This document shows, piece after piece, positions 10,109-23,437 of a stretch of DNA of 64,000 bases (position 1 is its first letter; each line of letters starts with the position of its first letter). This DNA comes from Collybia mongolica (taxonomy: Eukaryota > Basidiomycota > Agaricomycetes > Agaricales > Clitocybaceae). The notes under the pieces were generated by a model. The model was not told where the DNA came from and searched no databases. It saw only the letters and a program-made list of their open reading frames with translations. A program made the translations under genes and the position numbers. The DNA lies in assembly GCA_013420905.1 (NCBI GenBank), contig JAAXNY010000014.1, positions 310,001 through 374,000 of the forward strand. Reading direction: 5' to 3'.

Positions 10109-12616
10109 CCCAGTAAAAATCGGTTCTGATCCTATCGAATTTGGTTGAATTTGATCTGAAAAAATCAGATCAAATCAATCAAATTCACCAGAATTCAATG
10201 AGCTGAGATGAAATGAGCCACTTCTCAGAAATAATTTGAATTTGAGACAGAAAATTTGAACTTCAGCAAAACTCATCTCTCATTTGGTTCTCAATGCTAT
10301 TCAACGGAGTTCAATGCTATTCAAAAATTCTCTTCACTTTTCGCGTGCCACTCAACGGAATTCAATGAAAATCAATGGGTTCAATATTTCGTAACAATCT
10401 ATTTAGGAAATCTGGTTCTATCTAATTTCGTCGAATTGCTGCACGTCGTCTCGTACACCCCTAGCACCACAAAAGGTATAAATCCACCTATATATTATGC
10501 TAGGCTTGCTAGGGTGCACGTTAATAACAGCATTGCAGAAAACACAACTAACCATACCTTTGAAGCCTCTTCAAACGCCTTCTTCTCGTGCTCTGGAAGG
10601 TCTTGAAAATATTTCTTGAACTCAGCAGTGGTTCTACTGGGATGGGCTTTACACCATTGTATTGCACAAAGATTTCTGTAATATAGCCGGTATCAATAAG
10701 AGCAGGGGTAGTAGATTTCGACATACCGAGGAGTTTTCGAAGTTGTCGGTTTCATTTACGTAGATTTCTTGGGCCCAGCAGAGATTTGAGAGGGGTTGGG
10801 CTCGGCTTCGTCCTCCACGGGATCCCTCTGTGTCGTTCGTTGATGTACCGGCAATGTGACATTTTTCCCCTGCGAGGAACGACTCTGCGCATGTTCAGGC
10901 TTTGAATCGGAAACGTTCTGTGAGATAGGGTCTGCGTCCATCGTGAAATCATCGAGGTCGTTTGTAAGGTCCTCTGGATCGAGGGCCGGCTCTGTGACTG
11001 TGCGAGTTCTGCCACGTTCCGGCCTGTGTGTCCAGTCATAATGGGTCCGCCACGTAATGGCCGGGTAGCCCTCTCAATGGAGTTCTGGGATATCCGTAAG
11101 CGTGGTCTGGAGGTACGGGTTGGTCGAGAATGCAGGTGCATCGATGGTGGAAGACATGAGGAGAGGCGACATGGCTGCTGCTGGTAATGCAACCGGGACT
11201 TGCAACGCGCTCGTGGTAGGGGCCTGTGATCCCATCCGTGGGTTTAATGCACTGAGAAGCTGTGAATATGCCCCTCTGTTTTTGGGGGGCATAACATATT
11301 AGCTAGCGGATAATGTTCTACTGTATATCACTCACTTGATTCCCTGAAGTTCTGATGTCAACGAAAGGACTTCCTGCTGAAGATCCCGATTCTGCTTTTC
11401 TAAAAGCGATACCGTATCTCTGTAGCGAGACCAGTCAGCGCCGACTTCGAGTGATGAAGTCGAAGCCTATAAGATTATCAGACGCCCATCAGTGATGTAT
11501 TTCCTATGAGGTGAGTGAATATACCTGAGAGTAAGCTCCTCCAGACAGAACGCTATGGCTCCGGCGCACGTCAGGACCTCCACTACTATTCGTAAAAGAC
11601 TCATCCGAAGGCCTTCTGTCCAAGTTAAAATCCAACCCTAGCCCCACTGAGCGCAGCGGCAGCCGTGGTGAAGGTGGGTTGAAATTTGGAACATGCGAGA
11701 GTGAAAGGTCGAGTTCTCCACTAAAGTAATGCATAAGTTAAAGTCAGCATCAACTTAGAGAAGAGATGAGACGAACGAGATGGTGTAGTCGTCTCAGTAG
11801 GTTGACACGACACGCCCAAACAAGGGTTATTTGGATGTCCAAACAGAGATATAAATAACCAAATCACCTGATGTCATACAAGTCGGACAATTCTTATTAT
11901 TACCTTTCCGTGTAGAACGTGTACATGAAGAGACGTCGATGCAATAAAGGTACAATATCCCAGGATCCTCGCTTCAGGATTGTGGATGGAAGGCACGGTG
12001 GATATCGGGGCTGCGCTGCTGCGAAGGGCCAGAAATGTCTTGAGTTTTGAGGCTTCGTCTGACGTAGAACCCGTGCAGCGTGACTCGATAATAATTGTCG
12101 ATCTGAAAAAATTGAAGCATCCATCAACAAGAGCTTGATACTCACCTTTACCCCATGCCCCACAGCAGCAGCCCATCCAGCCGACATGTCTTTCAGGATG
12201 AGATAACAAGCACCAGATAGAATGGGTTGATAGGCAATGCCCCGTCAAAGAAGACCGTTGTTAGAGGCGGGAATTCGCAGGGGCGTCCTCGATGGCCCGT
12301 GGCCATGGCACGATTGGTCGCAACTAGAACAGCGACATCGATGAACTTTGCCCGACGAGCGAGCAGCTACGCGATGACGTCAGTAGCGTGGTACCTTTTT
12401 CCTACCTAAGGCAGACTTGGGGAATTTTCGTTTCTGAGGCGAGTCGTGGGCAAACGCCCTGTTGAAGAAAAAAGCGGATCGGCTAGCGTTTCTGAATTTG
12501 AAATTTCTCACAACTATGGACCGAATCAGATGACATGAGACCAAAACGAGATGGGATCAGATCCGAATAGATAAGTTCAATAGAATTTAATAGGGTCAGA
12601 GCCGATTTTCACTGGG
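10109..12616. mobile_element. Putative DNA transposon-like element with 27-bp terminal inverted repeats
   Basis: Ends at 10109-10135 and 12590-12616 are inverted copies of CCCAGTRAAAATCGGYTCTG (23 of 27 positions match). The element separates the two tandem kinase copies, and no counterpart exists downstream of the second copy. No transposase is recognised, and no clear target-site duplication is seen, so this is a candidate non-autonomous or cargo-bearing element rather than a proven one. Subterminal sequence on the left is full of AATTTGA/TCAAATT words. Confidence 0.45.
10756..11734 (-). pseudogene. Unrecognised spliced gene, decayed, inside the 2.5-kb element
   Basis: Exon-like blocks at about 11734-11526, 11467-11340 and 11284-10756 with GT-AG introns read as one protein. 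It has a Ser/Pro-rich start (LSHVPNFNPPSPRLPL), a short heptad-like stretch (VSLLEKQNRDLQQEVLSL) likely to form a coiled coil, and an Asp/Glu-rich tail ending near PNPSQISAGPKKST. An in-frame TGA at 11074-11076 breaks it; the same frame continues past it (EGYPAITWRTHYDWTH), which argues for decay. Further exons may lie up to about 12190. No family is recognised. Confidence 0.4.
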
Positions 12617-12936
12617 ATTGAAAGTTGACGGTGACATATAATGTCTATAAATGTGGGATAATAAATTTAATATGAAATAATTGCCGAAGATGTTAACTAA
12701 TACATGCGTTTCTTACTGGGCATGATGACCCAACCTCTTCCAAGTCCGCACCCGACCACAGATTTCTGCACCGTTAAACAGGACTAGAACAAACATATTA
12801 AAATTTTGCCTTTGTTCGCCCGGAAGAGAAAATAGAACTGACTTCAAATCCTTTCTCGACTCTATACCACTTCCTTTACAAAACAACGTACTCGACCAAA
12901 TCCCCAAGTTACACACCCTTCGGTACGACTGGCCGC
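12617..12936. promoter_or_regulatory. 5' flank of kinase copy 2
   Basis: Upstream sequence of the second FunK1 copy. The block from about 12720 (CCAACCTCTTCCAAGTCCGC) recurs at about 15805 beyond copy 2, showing that the tandem repeat unit includes this flank. Confidence 0.5.
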
Positions 12937-15624
12937 ATGGAGTGGCCAAGCTCTTCGCAATCTCTCCCCTTCAAATATCCCTGTGTGTCAATTCAGATAG
13001 TGAAATCTGTCGGAAAGAGGCCTCGAACCCCTCCGAATACAACAACACATGAACATACTTCTACTTCAAGCCATTGCGCATCATCCTATCAGTCCATTGA
13101 TAACATCTTCATGAACCCGCTGTAAGTACTGTCCATGAGATTTAGTGTGCATCATTCATTTAGACTTAAATTTGATCCCTCAGAGCGAACAGCGCCGTAC
13201 CGATGATTGCCTATGACGTCGACAAGAATGAAAAGTCGGGTGTCCATGAGATGCTCGACTTCCTTTTGAGCCAGTGCGCCACTAACTATAATGTCCCGGT
13301 CAAGCAGCACCATCGCGAAATCGTTCATCTCTCTGAAGTTCTAAACACTGTGATACCAATATGCAACAATGACGAAACTATAGCCGATGTCAAAGAGTAG
13401 TGCGTGTATCAATGACCCGAGATAATGATAATCTGGCTGAGAACGATTTTAGCTGTAAGGAGGTTGGCGTAGAACAAGATCGCTACGCTCCGTTTGTAAA
13501 GCTTTGCAACAATATTTTGCAGAAGACGGTCAGCACGAAGTTTCCCGGGCTACGCGAACCATCTTTGGAGATTCTGTTCCACCGTAGCGGTCCTTCTGAG
13601 GTCAAAGCGTCTCACAATCAGATGGAGACCATTCAAAAACCAGATGTCGGAACCACCGAACCGCGCACAGCAAAGGAAAGGGCTTCTGACGATGTAGGGG
13701 ACATGGATTTTGGCGATTTTGCTGATGGATATGCAGGGGAAAAACCCGGCAACGGCTTGTGGAAAAGCTTTCTTTCCGTTGCTGAATTGAAACTGCGGTT
13801 TAAATTTTGCAATGATCCCCCAGAGCAGTATAGTGCAACGCTGACAGAAAATCCGGCACATAGATGACATTCGTGGGCCCTTGCGTGCTGTCTCTGTGGA
13901 TGAGGCCCCTCGGTCACCCGCAAACAAGCAGGTCCCGACCAGACGTACACTGGAGTCCACGCCAGAATTGACAATTCATGAACTACAGCGGCAAAGGCAG
14001 AAAGAATACGGTGTGTGCTCCGACTGGCTCGTTCAGGGCCCAAAGACTATTGCTAAATTACCGCAACTTTAGAACTTCGCCAACGCCCTAAGCGTACAAC
14101 TGCAGCAATGTCTATAGAGCGTGGTCAGAGTGTCATGAAGAGCGAGGCGCGTCCCAAGAAAAAAACAAAGTCGCAACCATCGATTCAAGCCGAGCAAGTG
14201 CCAGTGGAGAATAACGCAACGATGGATACTGTACCTCCAGTCGTGCAAAACGCGATGTACGGAACGGAGATGCTATGCCAAGGACCGCATGCTTCTCATG
14301 CAATCACATTACTGATCCTTGGTACATTGAGACTCTAATTTCTGGTTACCACCGACTGATTAATGAGTAGACGATGTGGCTTGGATCTGGTGGTTCGATC
14401 GACAAGGCGCAATACAGTCCGCAGGCATTAACTTTGTTCAGGATCTTCCATACTTTGCAGCACTCCTCGTTGCCTTCCAAAGGTTTGACCTTCGAGCTTG
14501 GGGGATTATAGATGAATTACTGCCGCACGAAACCTATGGCTACGCTCAGTTTAATGTGCGCTTTCCCAAAGAAGAGCTTGTAGTTGCTTCGAAACCAGAA
14601 GCAGACCTCTACGAGGGTTATAGCCTTACAGGTCGCTGCACACGGATTTACTCTGCCACCGGAGCCGTGGGAGATGATTGCCAGCCACTCTCGACAAACA
14701 TCCAGATTGGCGAAGATCTCCACAACAAGGATCTAGCATTGAAGATTTATTGGCCTGAAGAGTCGCGTCCAAACGAGGCGGAGATACTTGGAAAAGCTCA
14801 TGCTCTTGCAAAATCGGAAGATGCCATTCGCGACCATATTCCCGAACTTCTCGCGTCCCGTGACCTCGTCTATTCCACGAGTACTATTAGAGAGTGGCTC
14901 GGGCTTGAACGTGCTGAGGGGACGCACAGTCAATCTCGAGTTCTTCGCTTATTACTTTTCAAGGAACTACAACCACTTCATCCAGACAAATTGCCAATGG
15001 ATGATTTCATGCGTGGTTGGAAGCAGTGTTTGATATGTAAGCTACAAGCACCTAGTCCGTCGTCTTCTGCTGATATGGTACCCAGGTCATTTCTACCTGT
15101 GGGATGGCAGCATCGAACATGGAGACATCAGTCTCGGCAATCTGATGTGGGATCCCGACAAGAACAACGGCGTCCTGTATGACTTTGATCTTGCGACTCT
15201 TCGGGATAACCCCAATCAATGGGACCGGAAGGGCATGGGCACTGTGCCTTTTATGGCCATTGACCTTTTGACAAAGGAATATTTCGACGGGAAAGTAGCG
15301 CGGCTTTATCGCCACGACGTCGAATCGTTCGTATGGATCCTCATATGGGCTTATATGCGACACGGTCAGAAAATGAATAAGCGGCTATGGCACACGTCAG
15401 ATTATGATACATGCCACAACAGCAAGTGGTATTTCGTTTTGTGGGGGTATGAGGAAACAGGGCTTGAGCAGAACGATCTCTGGCGCCTTGTCGTTGCTCT
15501 GATTGGTTGGGTCCGTTTGGTAAATGGAGTGTCTGCAAAGGACTCTCAGCGGGGCGAGCTGCCAAGGGAAAAGGTTTTTGAGGAAGTTTTGAAAATCGTC
15601 GTCGACAACTGGGCATGGAACTAG
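12937..15624 (+). pseudogene. FunK1-type fungal protein kinase, copy 2 (2-bp deletion)
   Basis: Exons 12937-13121, 13184-13399, 13453-14010, 14073-14321, 14371-15036 and 15086-15624, all with GT-AG introns at the same places as copy 1. Starts MEWPSSSQSLPFKYPC. The exon 1/2 junction is in frame here, unlike copy 1. A 2-bp deletion near 13848 relative to copy 1 (TEKIRHIDD becomes TENPAHR then stop) breaks exon 3. The kinase part is intact: EHGDISLGNLMW, YDFDLA, VPFMAIDLL. The central ~550 bp (about 14390-14940) is nearly identical to copy 1 while both ends have drifted, suggesting gene conversion. A sequencing indel could also explain the single break. Confidence 0.75.
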
Positions 15625-15779
15625 GCTTGTAAGACGCGGTATTCTTTTTCAATACCTGACCAATTCCATTTGATTATGTGACTCTCGTTAACCCTCTGTG
15701 TTGAAAATTAGTTACTCGTTGTCGCCCGTAATATAACGGTGACGACCTTGGACAGGAACGAGTCGGGGTCGGCCCTGAC

Positions 15780-15985
15780 CACGGAATGTCCACGCCTAGT
15801 TGATGGTCCAACCCCTTCCAAATCCGCACTAAACCTCATAGTCGTACGCCGTTAAACAGACCTAAACCCTCAAAGAAGGCATCACAGACACTCAGGGAAC
15901 ACCCATAATTAACAAACCAAGTAACTGCTCACCCACTTGTTTGGTTCTAATTTTCCAAACTGTCGTTGGAAGATCTCGCCTTTAT
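15780..15985 (+). pseudogene. Remnant 5' flank of a third FunK1 copy
   Basis: CCAACCCCTTCCAAATCCGC near 15805 matches the flank of copy 2 (about 12728), and CCAAACTGTCGTTGGAAG near 15955 matches the flank of copy 1 (about 7368). The homology stops at the SINE at 15986, so the coding part of this copy is absent here. Confidence 0.5.
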
Positions 15986-16370
15986 ATGAGGTCTTTACAC
16001 TAAGCCACATAACCCGTGCGGACTCCGCGCGGACACACGGACTCCGCACGGACTCATTTGGCAGGACCGTCAGCCAGACAAGAATCCGTGTCCGCGCCGA
16101 GTCCGCATCAATCCGCGTAATTTTACGCGGACACGCGGACCAGCACGGACGGACAGCTCGCAGAGTCCGCGCGGCCAGTCGATTACTAATCGACTTAGTA
16201 ATATGTATTTTATTTACACAAATTATATATACTATTTGTTATTAATAACATAACATAATGGTGGTGAAAAACTTGCATCCGACTAGGTTCGAACGCGTAC
16301 AGGCACGAACATTACGTAATATGTTTGGTGTTCATAACCGTTGGGCAAGGCGGGCATTCCTAGCAGTGAG
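15986..16370 (-). mobile_element. tRNA-like SINE, copy 1
   Basis: Reverse-oriented copy of the element at 62690-63063. Read on the minus strand it begins AGGAATGCCCGCC, has an A-box-like TTGCCCAACGG and a B-box-like GCGTTCGAACC about 50 bp further, then an AT-rich link, a body rich in TCCGCG/CGCGGA, and ends GTGTAAAGACCTC. The box spacing fits a tRNA-derived Pol III promoter. SINE identity is inference from the boxes and the dispersed copies. Confidence 0.6.
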
Positions 16371-17460
16371 TGCACAACCAGATAAGGCAAACCAACAAAT
16401 CTTAAATAAATCTTTAAAAGTTTCTTTATTATATAAGGATTTTGCGTCATTACAAATCGAGAAAGTGATTCAAAGTTGGTTTCAAGTTTAACCTAGCCAT
16501 AAATGTTAAAGTAAACCTAAGTCTATTCATTATTTCTCATAAATTTGTTTCATAGTTTTCCAAGAATTGCCTCCCAATAAATGATGGGACAAAATTTGAA
16601 ATGGTTTCAAAATACCTTCTGAATTTTCATAACTTGACAATAAAGAACATATATAGAGCTAAATTTAAAGATTGTAAACAATCTGTTGATCATTAGAGAG
16701 GTAAAAAAACTGAGAGAAAGTTCAAAAGGTACTCAAAGATTCTTCAATATTTATGTTCAATTTCTTTCATTGTTTGTGTCCAATTTGTTGTCAGTGATAA
16801 GTGTAAAGATATTTGAAAGATATATAAAATTGAGTGAAGATATGTTTTTTCTTTATTACAATTATATTGGGCCCATAAAGCTGAAATATATTCTCCAGAA
16901 ATCCTGAAAAAGAATGAAATTCTTTGTTACGTAAAATAGGGAACAATGTTGGAAGAAATTTAAAAGCATCTAAAGATTCATTGTCAGACTTCGGGTCAGT
17001 GAAATAGAAAACAAACAAAACTCAAATCTTGGCTTAGATTTTGATTATCCAAGAAAGGAAAATATAAAAGAGATTGTAAAGTGATTTAAAATTTGAGGGC
17101 TAAGTTAATTTAAATGTTTTTCTCTGTTTATGGGTGACAATGGTATGAGGAAAAACACTAAAGAGCCTTAAAATGTTCTTGGCTAAAAAATGTAGAACAA
17201 AGTGTGACATGTGACAGATGAACTCAGATATCAACAGGGGGAAGAGAAATAGCCTGCCTATCAGTTCAATAATGACTGAATGGTATTCAGCAGTCCCGCA
17301 AAGTGAAGTTACTGTGTCCACCTGTGTCCACCAGGTTGTTCTGGCCACCCAGAAGCAAATCCTCCGGTCTGATATTGCTTCATCCAAGGCGGAATCACTG
17401 GCTGAGGGGTTTCAGGTACAGATGAGTGGAACTCTCCACTGAGCTGGATGGAGCTACGGC
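16371..17460. other. AT-rich intergenic DNA
   Basis: Strongly AT-rich, with only short open frames (the longest about 95 codons, low complexity). No coding, splice or repeat structure is recognised. Confidence 0.4.
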
Positions 17461-19732
17461 TGCAGTTAAGCCATGTCTGGCAATGAAATGGGTCTTTCAG
17501 CATCGCAACAACCTTGGAATGATGCAGCGTCAGTGATATATAATGTCCCCACTTTGATCCTCAGGACCTGCGGCTACGCTGGCGTGAGCACCCCACCTCG
17601 TCGCCCTCCATCCTTGTTTTTCCCATGCCGTTCCCAATGTCATTACCCCTCGTACTTGCCCGCGTTGATCCCGGTGGAGAGCCCGGCACGCCCGCCCAAC
17701 AGATATTAAGGGTACACACCCAGGGTGTTTCCGAGTCCTCTGGGTCGGTCTCCTCCCCAACGTCGAATGGATCATCGTCTTTTTCCCTCTCCCCATCCTT
17801 TTGAAGGCATCGGTGTCTGGGTGAGAGAGATCCTGCGTCCCCTTGTGGGCGTGCCTGACCTCAAGCCCTGTTGACTTGGTCAAATTTGTGCTGATGCTCT
17901 GATGCGAGATTACGCTCGATTGATTCAGCAGGTCCTTCAAACGGCTCTCATCTCTCTCTGTCCTTCTCGCAAATCCTTTCCCGGTCTCGGTCCTCCCCAC
18001 CTTTGGAGGCGACAAAGCTCCCCCAGCCTCTCTGTTCTAGCTTCTTGCTGTCACCTTTCTTCCCTGCGGTCGAGCGCTTCCACTCGAAACGGACCTCAAC
18101 TCTATCTGCAGCAACAATCGAGCCACCTACGCCCATCATATTGCCAGTGCCTCCCTTCCTTGTCATTGAACAAAGGCTGTGCGCACCACTTCAGTCATTT
18201 GCGCACAAACCACATGTAGATAGGCGCCCGTGCATTCTGGTGGAGCTGGTGGAGGCCTCGTGTTGCTCATATTCGAGCTCGTGTCGTCGCTTGTGACTGT
18301 AAGGCCCAACCCAACAAGCTGTGGGTTAGGCGAGGATGACCGGTCCCGGCTCCCCATCCGTCTGGTGAGGTTGGTAGGAGATAAGGCAGTGGAGAGGTTG
18401 CAAGTATGGCTTCGATTTGGCTAATTTGGGGTGGGCGTGGCCTCTGGGTCAAGGGTGCGTTGTGTTGTGTTGTGAGGGGTGATACAGGCGGAGGGGAAAG
18501 GAGTGTCGTTAACCGTAACTCGATGTATCTGAGCAATTAGATGAGGTACGTGCAAGCACTATTGTGGAGTGGATGGTTCGATTTTGCTGGCGGTGGGCGA
18601 ACAAAAATAAAAATCTGCCTTAAATGAACCATAAGCTGATAAGGATTTAGACGTACTTCGTTAGCATTGCGAGGTTTGCTCGCGTTACACCCTTCTTTGT
18701 ACCAATATCTTCTTCAACCGGCTGTTGATAAGCTTCTGCCTCAATCGACAATAGCACTAATATATAGCGTGAATTCCATGTTTTATGTCCTCAAAAAACC
18801 CATCTTACATCATTTAGACCCTGGCAAAAATCGTGTATTTTATGTAGATTGCAGATACATATTTTCTAGTAGTATATCAAGATCCTGGGGGAGAGAATCA
18901 GTTGAAAATCATCGAAGGAGAAGATGATTATCATACCAAAAAAAAAGTCCCTTCAAACCTGTTCGTAATCTTCCCGATGGAATAAGTTGTTTGACCCCCT
19001 GTTACCAAAAACCCTCTTATTGACTATATTGTTCTCATCAAGAGTTTTGCCTTCCCGGTTGACATGGAGAGTCGTGCTGAACATATTTGTGCCCCGAGCA
19101 GCAGCGCGTACAGTATGATGGGGATGTGTGTTGTCGCCAGAAAAACGCCTGTGGAATGTCAATTTTGCCAGAATAGTGCAAAATGACTAACAGTTTACCG
19201 AATTGCCAGATCTATGGCATTTATTCCGCAGTGCATTTCCAACTCAGCAGCTACACTCCAGGCTGCAATAAGAACTTGCAACGGAAATTTGACTTGCTTC
19301 TCATGGCATTGACTCAAAGATCCCTTCTCCACAAAGACCTGAAATGTCTGTTTGAAGGTGAGCGTGTGGTGGTGAAACAAGATGCTCAGCGAACAGGCCT
19401 AGGTCCGACAAATATTGTGGAAGCTGACATAGGAGTAGCAATGACGAGATCGGTAGTGGTAGCGGTCAAAGAGAGCGGTGGAGTGGTGGGTATGGTGGTA
19501 GTGGTCAGAGACTTCGATAAAGGTGAGGGCGTGGTGAAGGAGAAAGATGCCCGAAGAACTGGACTGAAATCAAAGCTAGTGGAACTGTCAAACTGACGAA
19601 AGTCGTAGTGCGAGCCGCAATAGTAAAAATTGAGTCGGAACTGCAACTTGTGACGGAAAGTGTCACATTCACAGTATAGAGCCTTGTACAAACCTCAAAT
19701 CAAGTAGAGCGACAACATGAGATCGCCAAGCT
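17461..19732. other. Region with no recognisable gene
   Basis: More GC-rich than the preceding block. Minus-strand frames between 17530 and 18540 (161, 72 and 89 codons) could be exons of one unknown gene, but I found no consistent splice chain or domain. 19386-19691 (minus) is Ser/Thr-rich and low in complexity. 18600-19150 is AT-rich. Confidence 0.25.
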
Positions 19733-22020
19733 CGACCAGGGGGAAGGTATGAGCATCTCAGGATCGTCCAGCGACGTGTGCAAGATCACCAAGATGGGCT
19801 AGGGAAATGTAACAATGCACTCCAGGACCTTCCAGCGTTATGCGCGAGATTACTGAGAGGATAATGGCATGGGTACACTCCAGGATCTTCCAGCGTCAGA
19901 CGCGAGATCACAGAGGCAGACCAGGGGGAACGTATGAGTGCATCCAAAAATCGTCCAGCGACGTGAGTGAGATCACCGAGATGGACTAAGGGAAAATGTG
20001 ACAATGCACTCCGGGATCTTCCAGTGTTGTGCACAAAGACACTGAGATGGTACACAGGGGTTGATGTGCACAGCAAGTCCAGAGCAAGGGGGGAGATGTT
20101 CGAACGCGAAAGGCAGCAAAAACTTGGGGTTTATTTGGGGAAGGCGGGCCTGCGATGGTGATTTGCTTGAGAGGAAATAAATGGCACATAATGAGATACC
20201 ATGCAGGAGATCCTGCAGTCCTGCGTGATATGGTAATGGAAGTTGTGAGGACGAGACTTCATGAATCCGTCAGGGCTCGGCCAATTTGTTTTGGGAATTT
20301 GAACGTACCAGTACGTGAGTAGTCCTGAAAGGTGCTACAACAGATGGCACCTTTCAATGCGATTCAGAGGCATGGATGTTGGCCAGCATTTGAATTCACC
20401 TGACGCCCACGACCTGGTATGATCATTGTTCTGAGAATATTTGAGGAACATCCAGCGCTGGGCACAAGATCACAGAGGGGGACTGAGGAAAGGTGTAAGT
20501 ACGTCTCAGGATCGTCCAGCAATGCGCGCAAGATGACTGAATGAGCCAGACAAAATGAATGTTTGTTTGTACGTTGATAGATACCTCAATGTCAGGTAAA
20601 GGTTCATCCTCGTTATGTGGCGGTCTAGCAGACAAGGGAATTTGGGTAGAACCTTGTGGAGAAGAGAGGCGGGTGCATTTCAGAGAGGTAATCATGATCA
20701 ACACCGGCATCAACAATAGCATTAAAATGGATTCGGGAATAGGATTGTGACTTCCTTGATGGCGTTTTGTGCGCAAAACGAAGGACACACGCAGATATAT
20801 AGCTACAGCCCATGGAACTGGTACTATGATGATTGGGCGAGCTAAAGTTGTATGTCTTTTGTAGGTTGCAAGGATAGAAGAGAGAGAAAATATATTAGCC
20901 AAGACTTCATTTGGAGGTCATGCGGAGATTGTAGAGTATTGTGCAGCAGGTTGGCAAGTAGTTGTAAAGGACCTTCCAGCGGGGCCACGGGCTGAACTGT
21001 GTGAACAAGCGTCAGGATCTGCCAGCGACAGGTGCGAGACCACCGAAGCAGACAAGGGGGAAGGTATAAGTACGTCCCAGGATCGTCTAACAACGTGCAA
21101 GAGATCACTGAGAGGGATCAAAGGGAAACATGTAACAATGCACTTTAGGATCTTCCAGTGACAAGCGCGATACCACTGTGACTGAACTGTGAGAGCAAGT
21201 GCCAGGATCTGCCAGCAACAGGCGCAAGATCACTAGCTTATAGAATATGTTTCAAGCCAGATAGAGCCAGAGTCATTAGAGAAGGGCGTAAAAGCGTGGC
21301 TGATCTCCCAGCAACGAACGCGAGATCACAGTGGTTGGAGTTTCTGAAAATGAGCCGGCGCCTGACACTATGTGAAGGACCTGGAGTCACTGAGGAACCA
21401 CGTCGCGGATGTCACGTGAATTCAAATGCTGACCAAGATCTACGCCTCCGAATCCCGACAACAGCCTGAGGAAAACTTGACTTGGAACGCCATGTCCCCT
21501 AGTGCTTGGGCCTGTTGAGTAGCGCCTTTAATGGCAGCAACTCTGGATCGGAAACTCTCACGTACTGGTACGTTTGAATTCCCAAAACGAATCATCCGAA
21601 TCCCAACAAGACTTATGAAGCCTCGTCCTCACAATGACCATCACCATTTCAAGCAGGACCGCAGAATGTCCTGCATAGTACCTCACTATGTACTATCTAT
21701 CACTATCGCTGGCCCACCCCTCCCCAAGCACATCCCAAATAATTGCCACCTACCCTGCTCTGGACTTACACAAAACATCGACCTCTGTGTACCGTCTCAG
21801 TGATCTTGCGCTCGCCACTGGAAGATCCTGGACGCATTGTCACATTCTCCCTTAGTCCATCTCGGTGGTCTTGCGCATGTCACTGGATGATCCTGGGATG
21901 TACCATACGTTTCCCCCATCCGCCTCGGTGATCTCACGCCTGGTGCTAGAAGATCCTGGGGTGCACTTGTACTTTTATCGATGGTCTCACACCCGACGCT
22001 GAGAAATCCTGTGATATACT
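19733..22020 (+). mobile_element. Foldback-like element, copy 1
   Basis: Left arm (to about 20330) and right arm (about 21552-22020) are inverted to each other. Both contain the block GTCCAGAGCA ... GGTACACAG ... CAGGATCTTCCAG ... GACAATGC and, further in, CGTACTGGTACGT. The outer parts are degenerate tandem units of about 60 bp built on CAGGATC(T/G)TCCAG and GAGATCACNGAG. Long inverted ends made of tandem repeats are the hallmark of foldback (FB) elements. The inner part (about 20340-21550) holds more such units and no recognised protein. 19991-21979 is matched base for base, inverted, by 31062-33050. The exact outer ends blur into the repeat arrays. Confidence 0.6.
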
Positions 22021-23437
22021 CATGCTATTGGCCCTCAGCGACTCGTACTGTCATCCCTGGCCCATCCCAGCGCTCTCGTGTATATTGCTCCCTTTGGGTT
22101 CGGAAACCCAAACCAAGAAGCATTTCTTGATTAAATGTGTCCGGTTGTGCATCATCAAACAGTGCATGGGGAAGGTGGCGGTACAATATACGCAACTTTT
22201 CAGTGTGGTTCATACAGCCCTCTGCAACCACCCGTGTAGACCTGGTCTAGAAACCATCTGAAATCATATGTAACTATAGCCAAGTCATTTAACAATTTCA
22301 CAGAACATGGAGCTGTACAGAACGGTGAGCACAGGCCAATTGCAAAAATGTTTCAACGCATCAATATAAGCGGACAAAGCCGAGGCACTGAAAACAACCA
22401 CGCTCGGCAATTCATTGATGTTCCAGGTGGCATCGTGAGGACAATGCCTTTGCCTCAACTGCCCTTTGTGACGCATGTGCAACCGAAACTCTTCCTTCAA
22501 TCCCTTACATTTCAATTTCAGCACGTCTGGCACGCCCATACATATATCCATTCATTATCCACATTATACATTCCTTCACTCTCCGTTAATCGTTGATGAT
22601 GGATTCAGATGACGACATCATTCTCATACCTTGATCACAGCCCACAGGTTATTATGATCCTCGAGCACAGAATATACCTTCCAGCGCGATGCCATTTGTT
22701 CATGATCCGGCTGCGAAAACCCCAGGACTCTCACAACCAATTATTGGAAAGCGTAGCAGAAAACCGACCGACAAAGTGCTTTGGAAATATGGCTTCAGTT
22801 TGCACCTCATAGATGATGACCAAGGACTGTATCCAAAGCATTCAAATACCAAGCAGACCCCTTCTCAGACAGTTGCACCCCCTCCTATGATGGCTCCTCA
22901 TTCTACGACCGCGCCTCCTCCAATGATGGCTCCTCCCCCCACAATGGCACCTCCTCCAATGACCATTCCTCCTCATCCTACGACCGCGCCTCCTCCAATG
23001 ATGGCTCCTCCCCCCATGATGGCTCCCCCTCCAATGATGGCACCTCATCCTACGACAGCACCTATTCCAATGATGGCGCCTCCTGTGCCCAGCAACAATA
23101 CGAGAACGGATCCCAGTGCTAATAGAGATGAGGGAGACGATGGAGACGATGAGGGGGATGGAATTTACGGAGGCGAAGATGACAAAGACAAAGAAGAGGA
23201 GGAAGAAGATGACGAAGGCAAAGAAGAGGAGGAAGAAGATGATGAAGACAAAGACAATGAAGGTAATGAAAGCCAGAAGGAACAGGAAAATGACTATGAC
23301 AGAATCTCTGACGTCGAGATGGGCCAACAACAAGAGCTATCAAGCAATTCCTCCGACGCTGAAAATATAGATGACGATGGCAATCCGTCCTCAGCTCAAC
23401 CTCGACCTTGGAGTCCCATGGATATTGACAACTCATA

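Noticed and set aside
16258..16370. Ordinary tRNA gene
   Set aside because: A- and B-box-like words are present, but no full cloverleaf or anticodon arm could be drawn; it fits a SINE head better.
20423..20902. 159-codon frame present in both foldback copies (also 32139-32618)
   Set aside because: Runs through the ~60-bp non-coding repeat units; its conservation is explained by the duplication.
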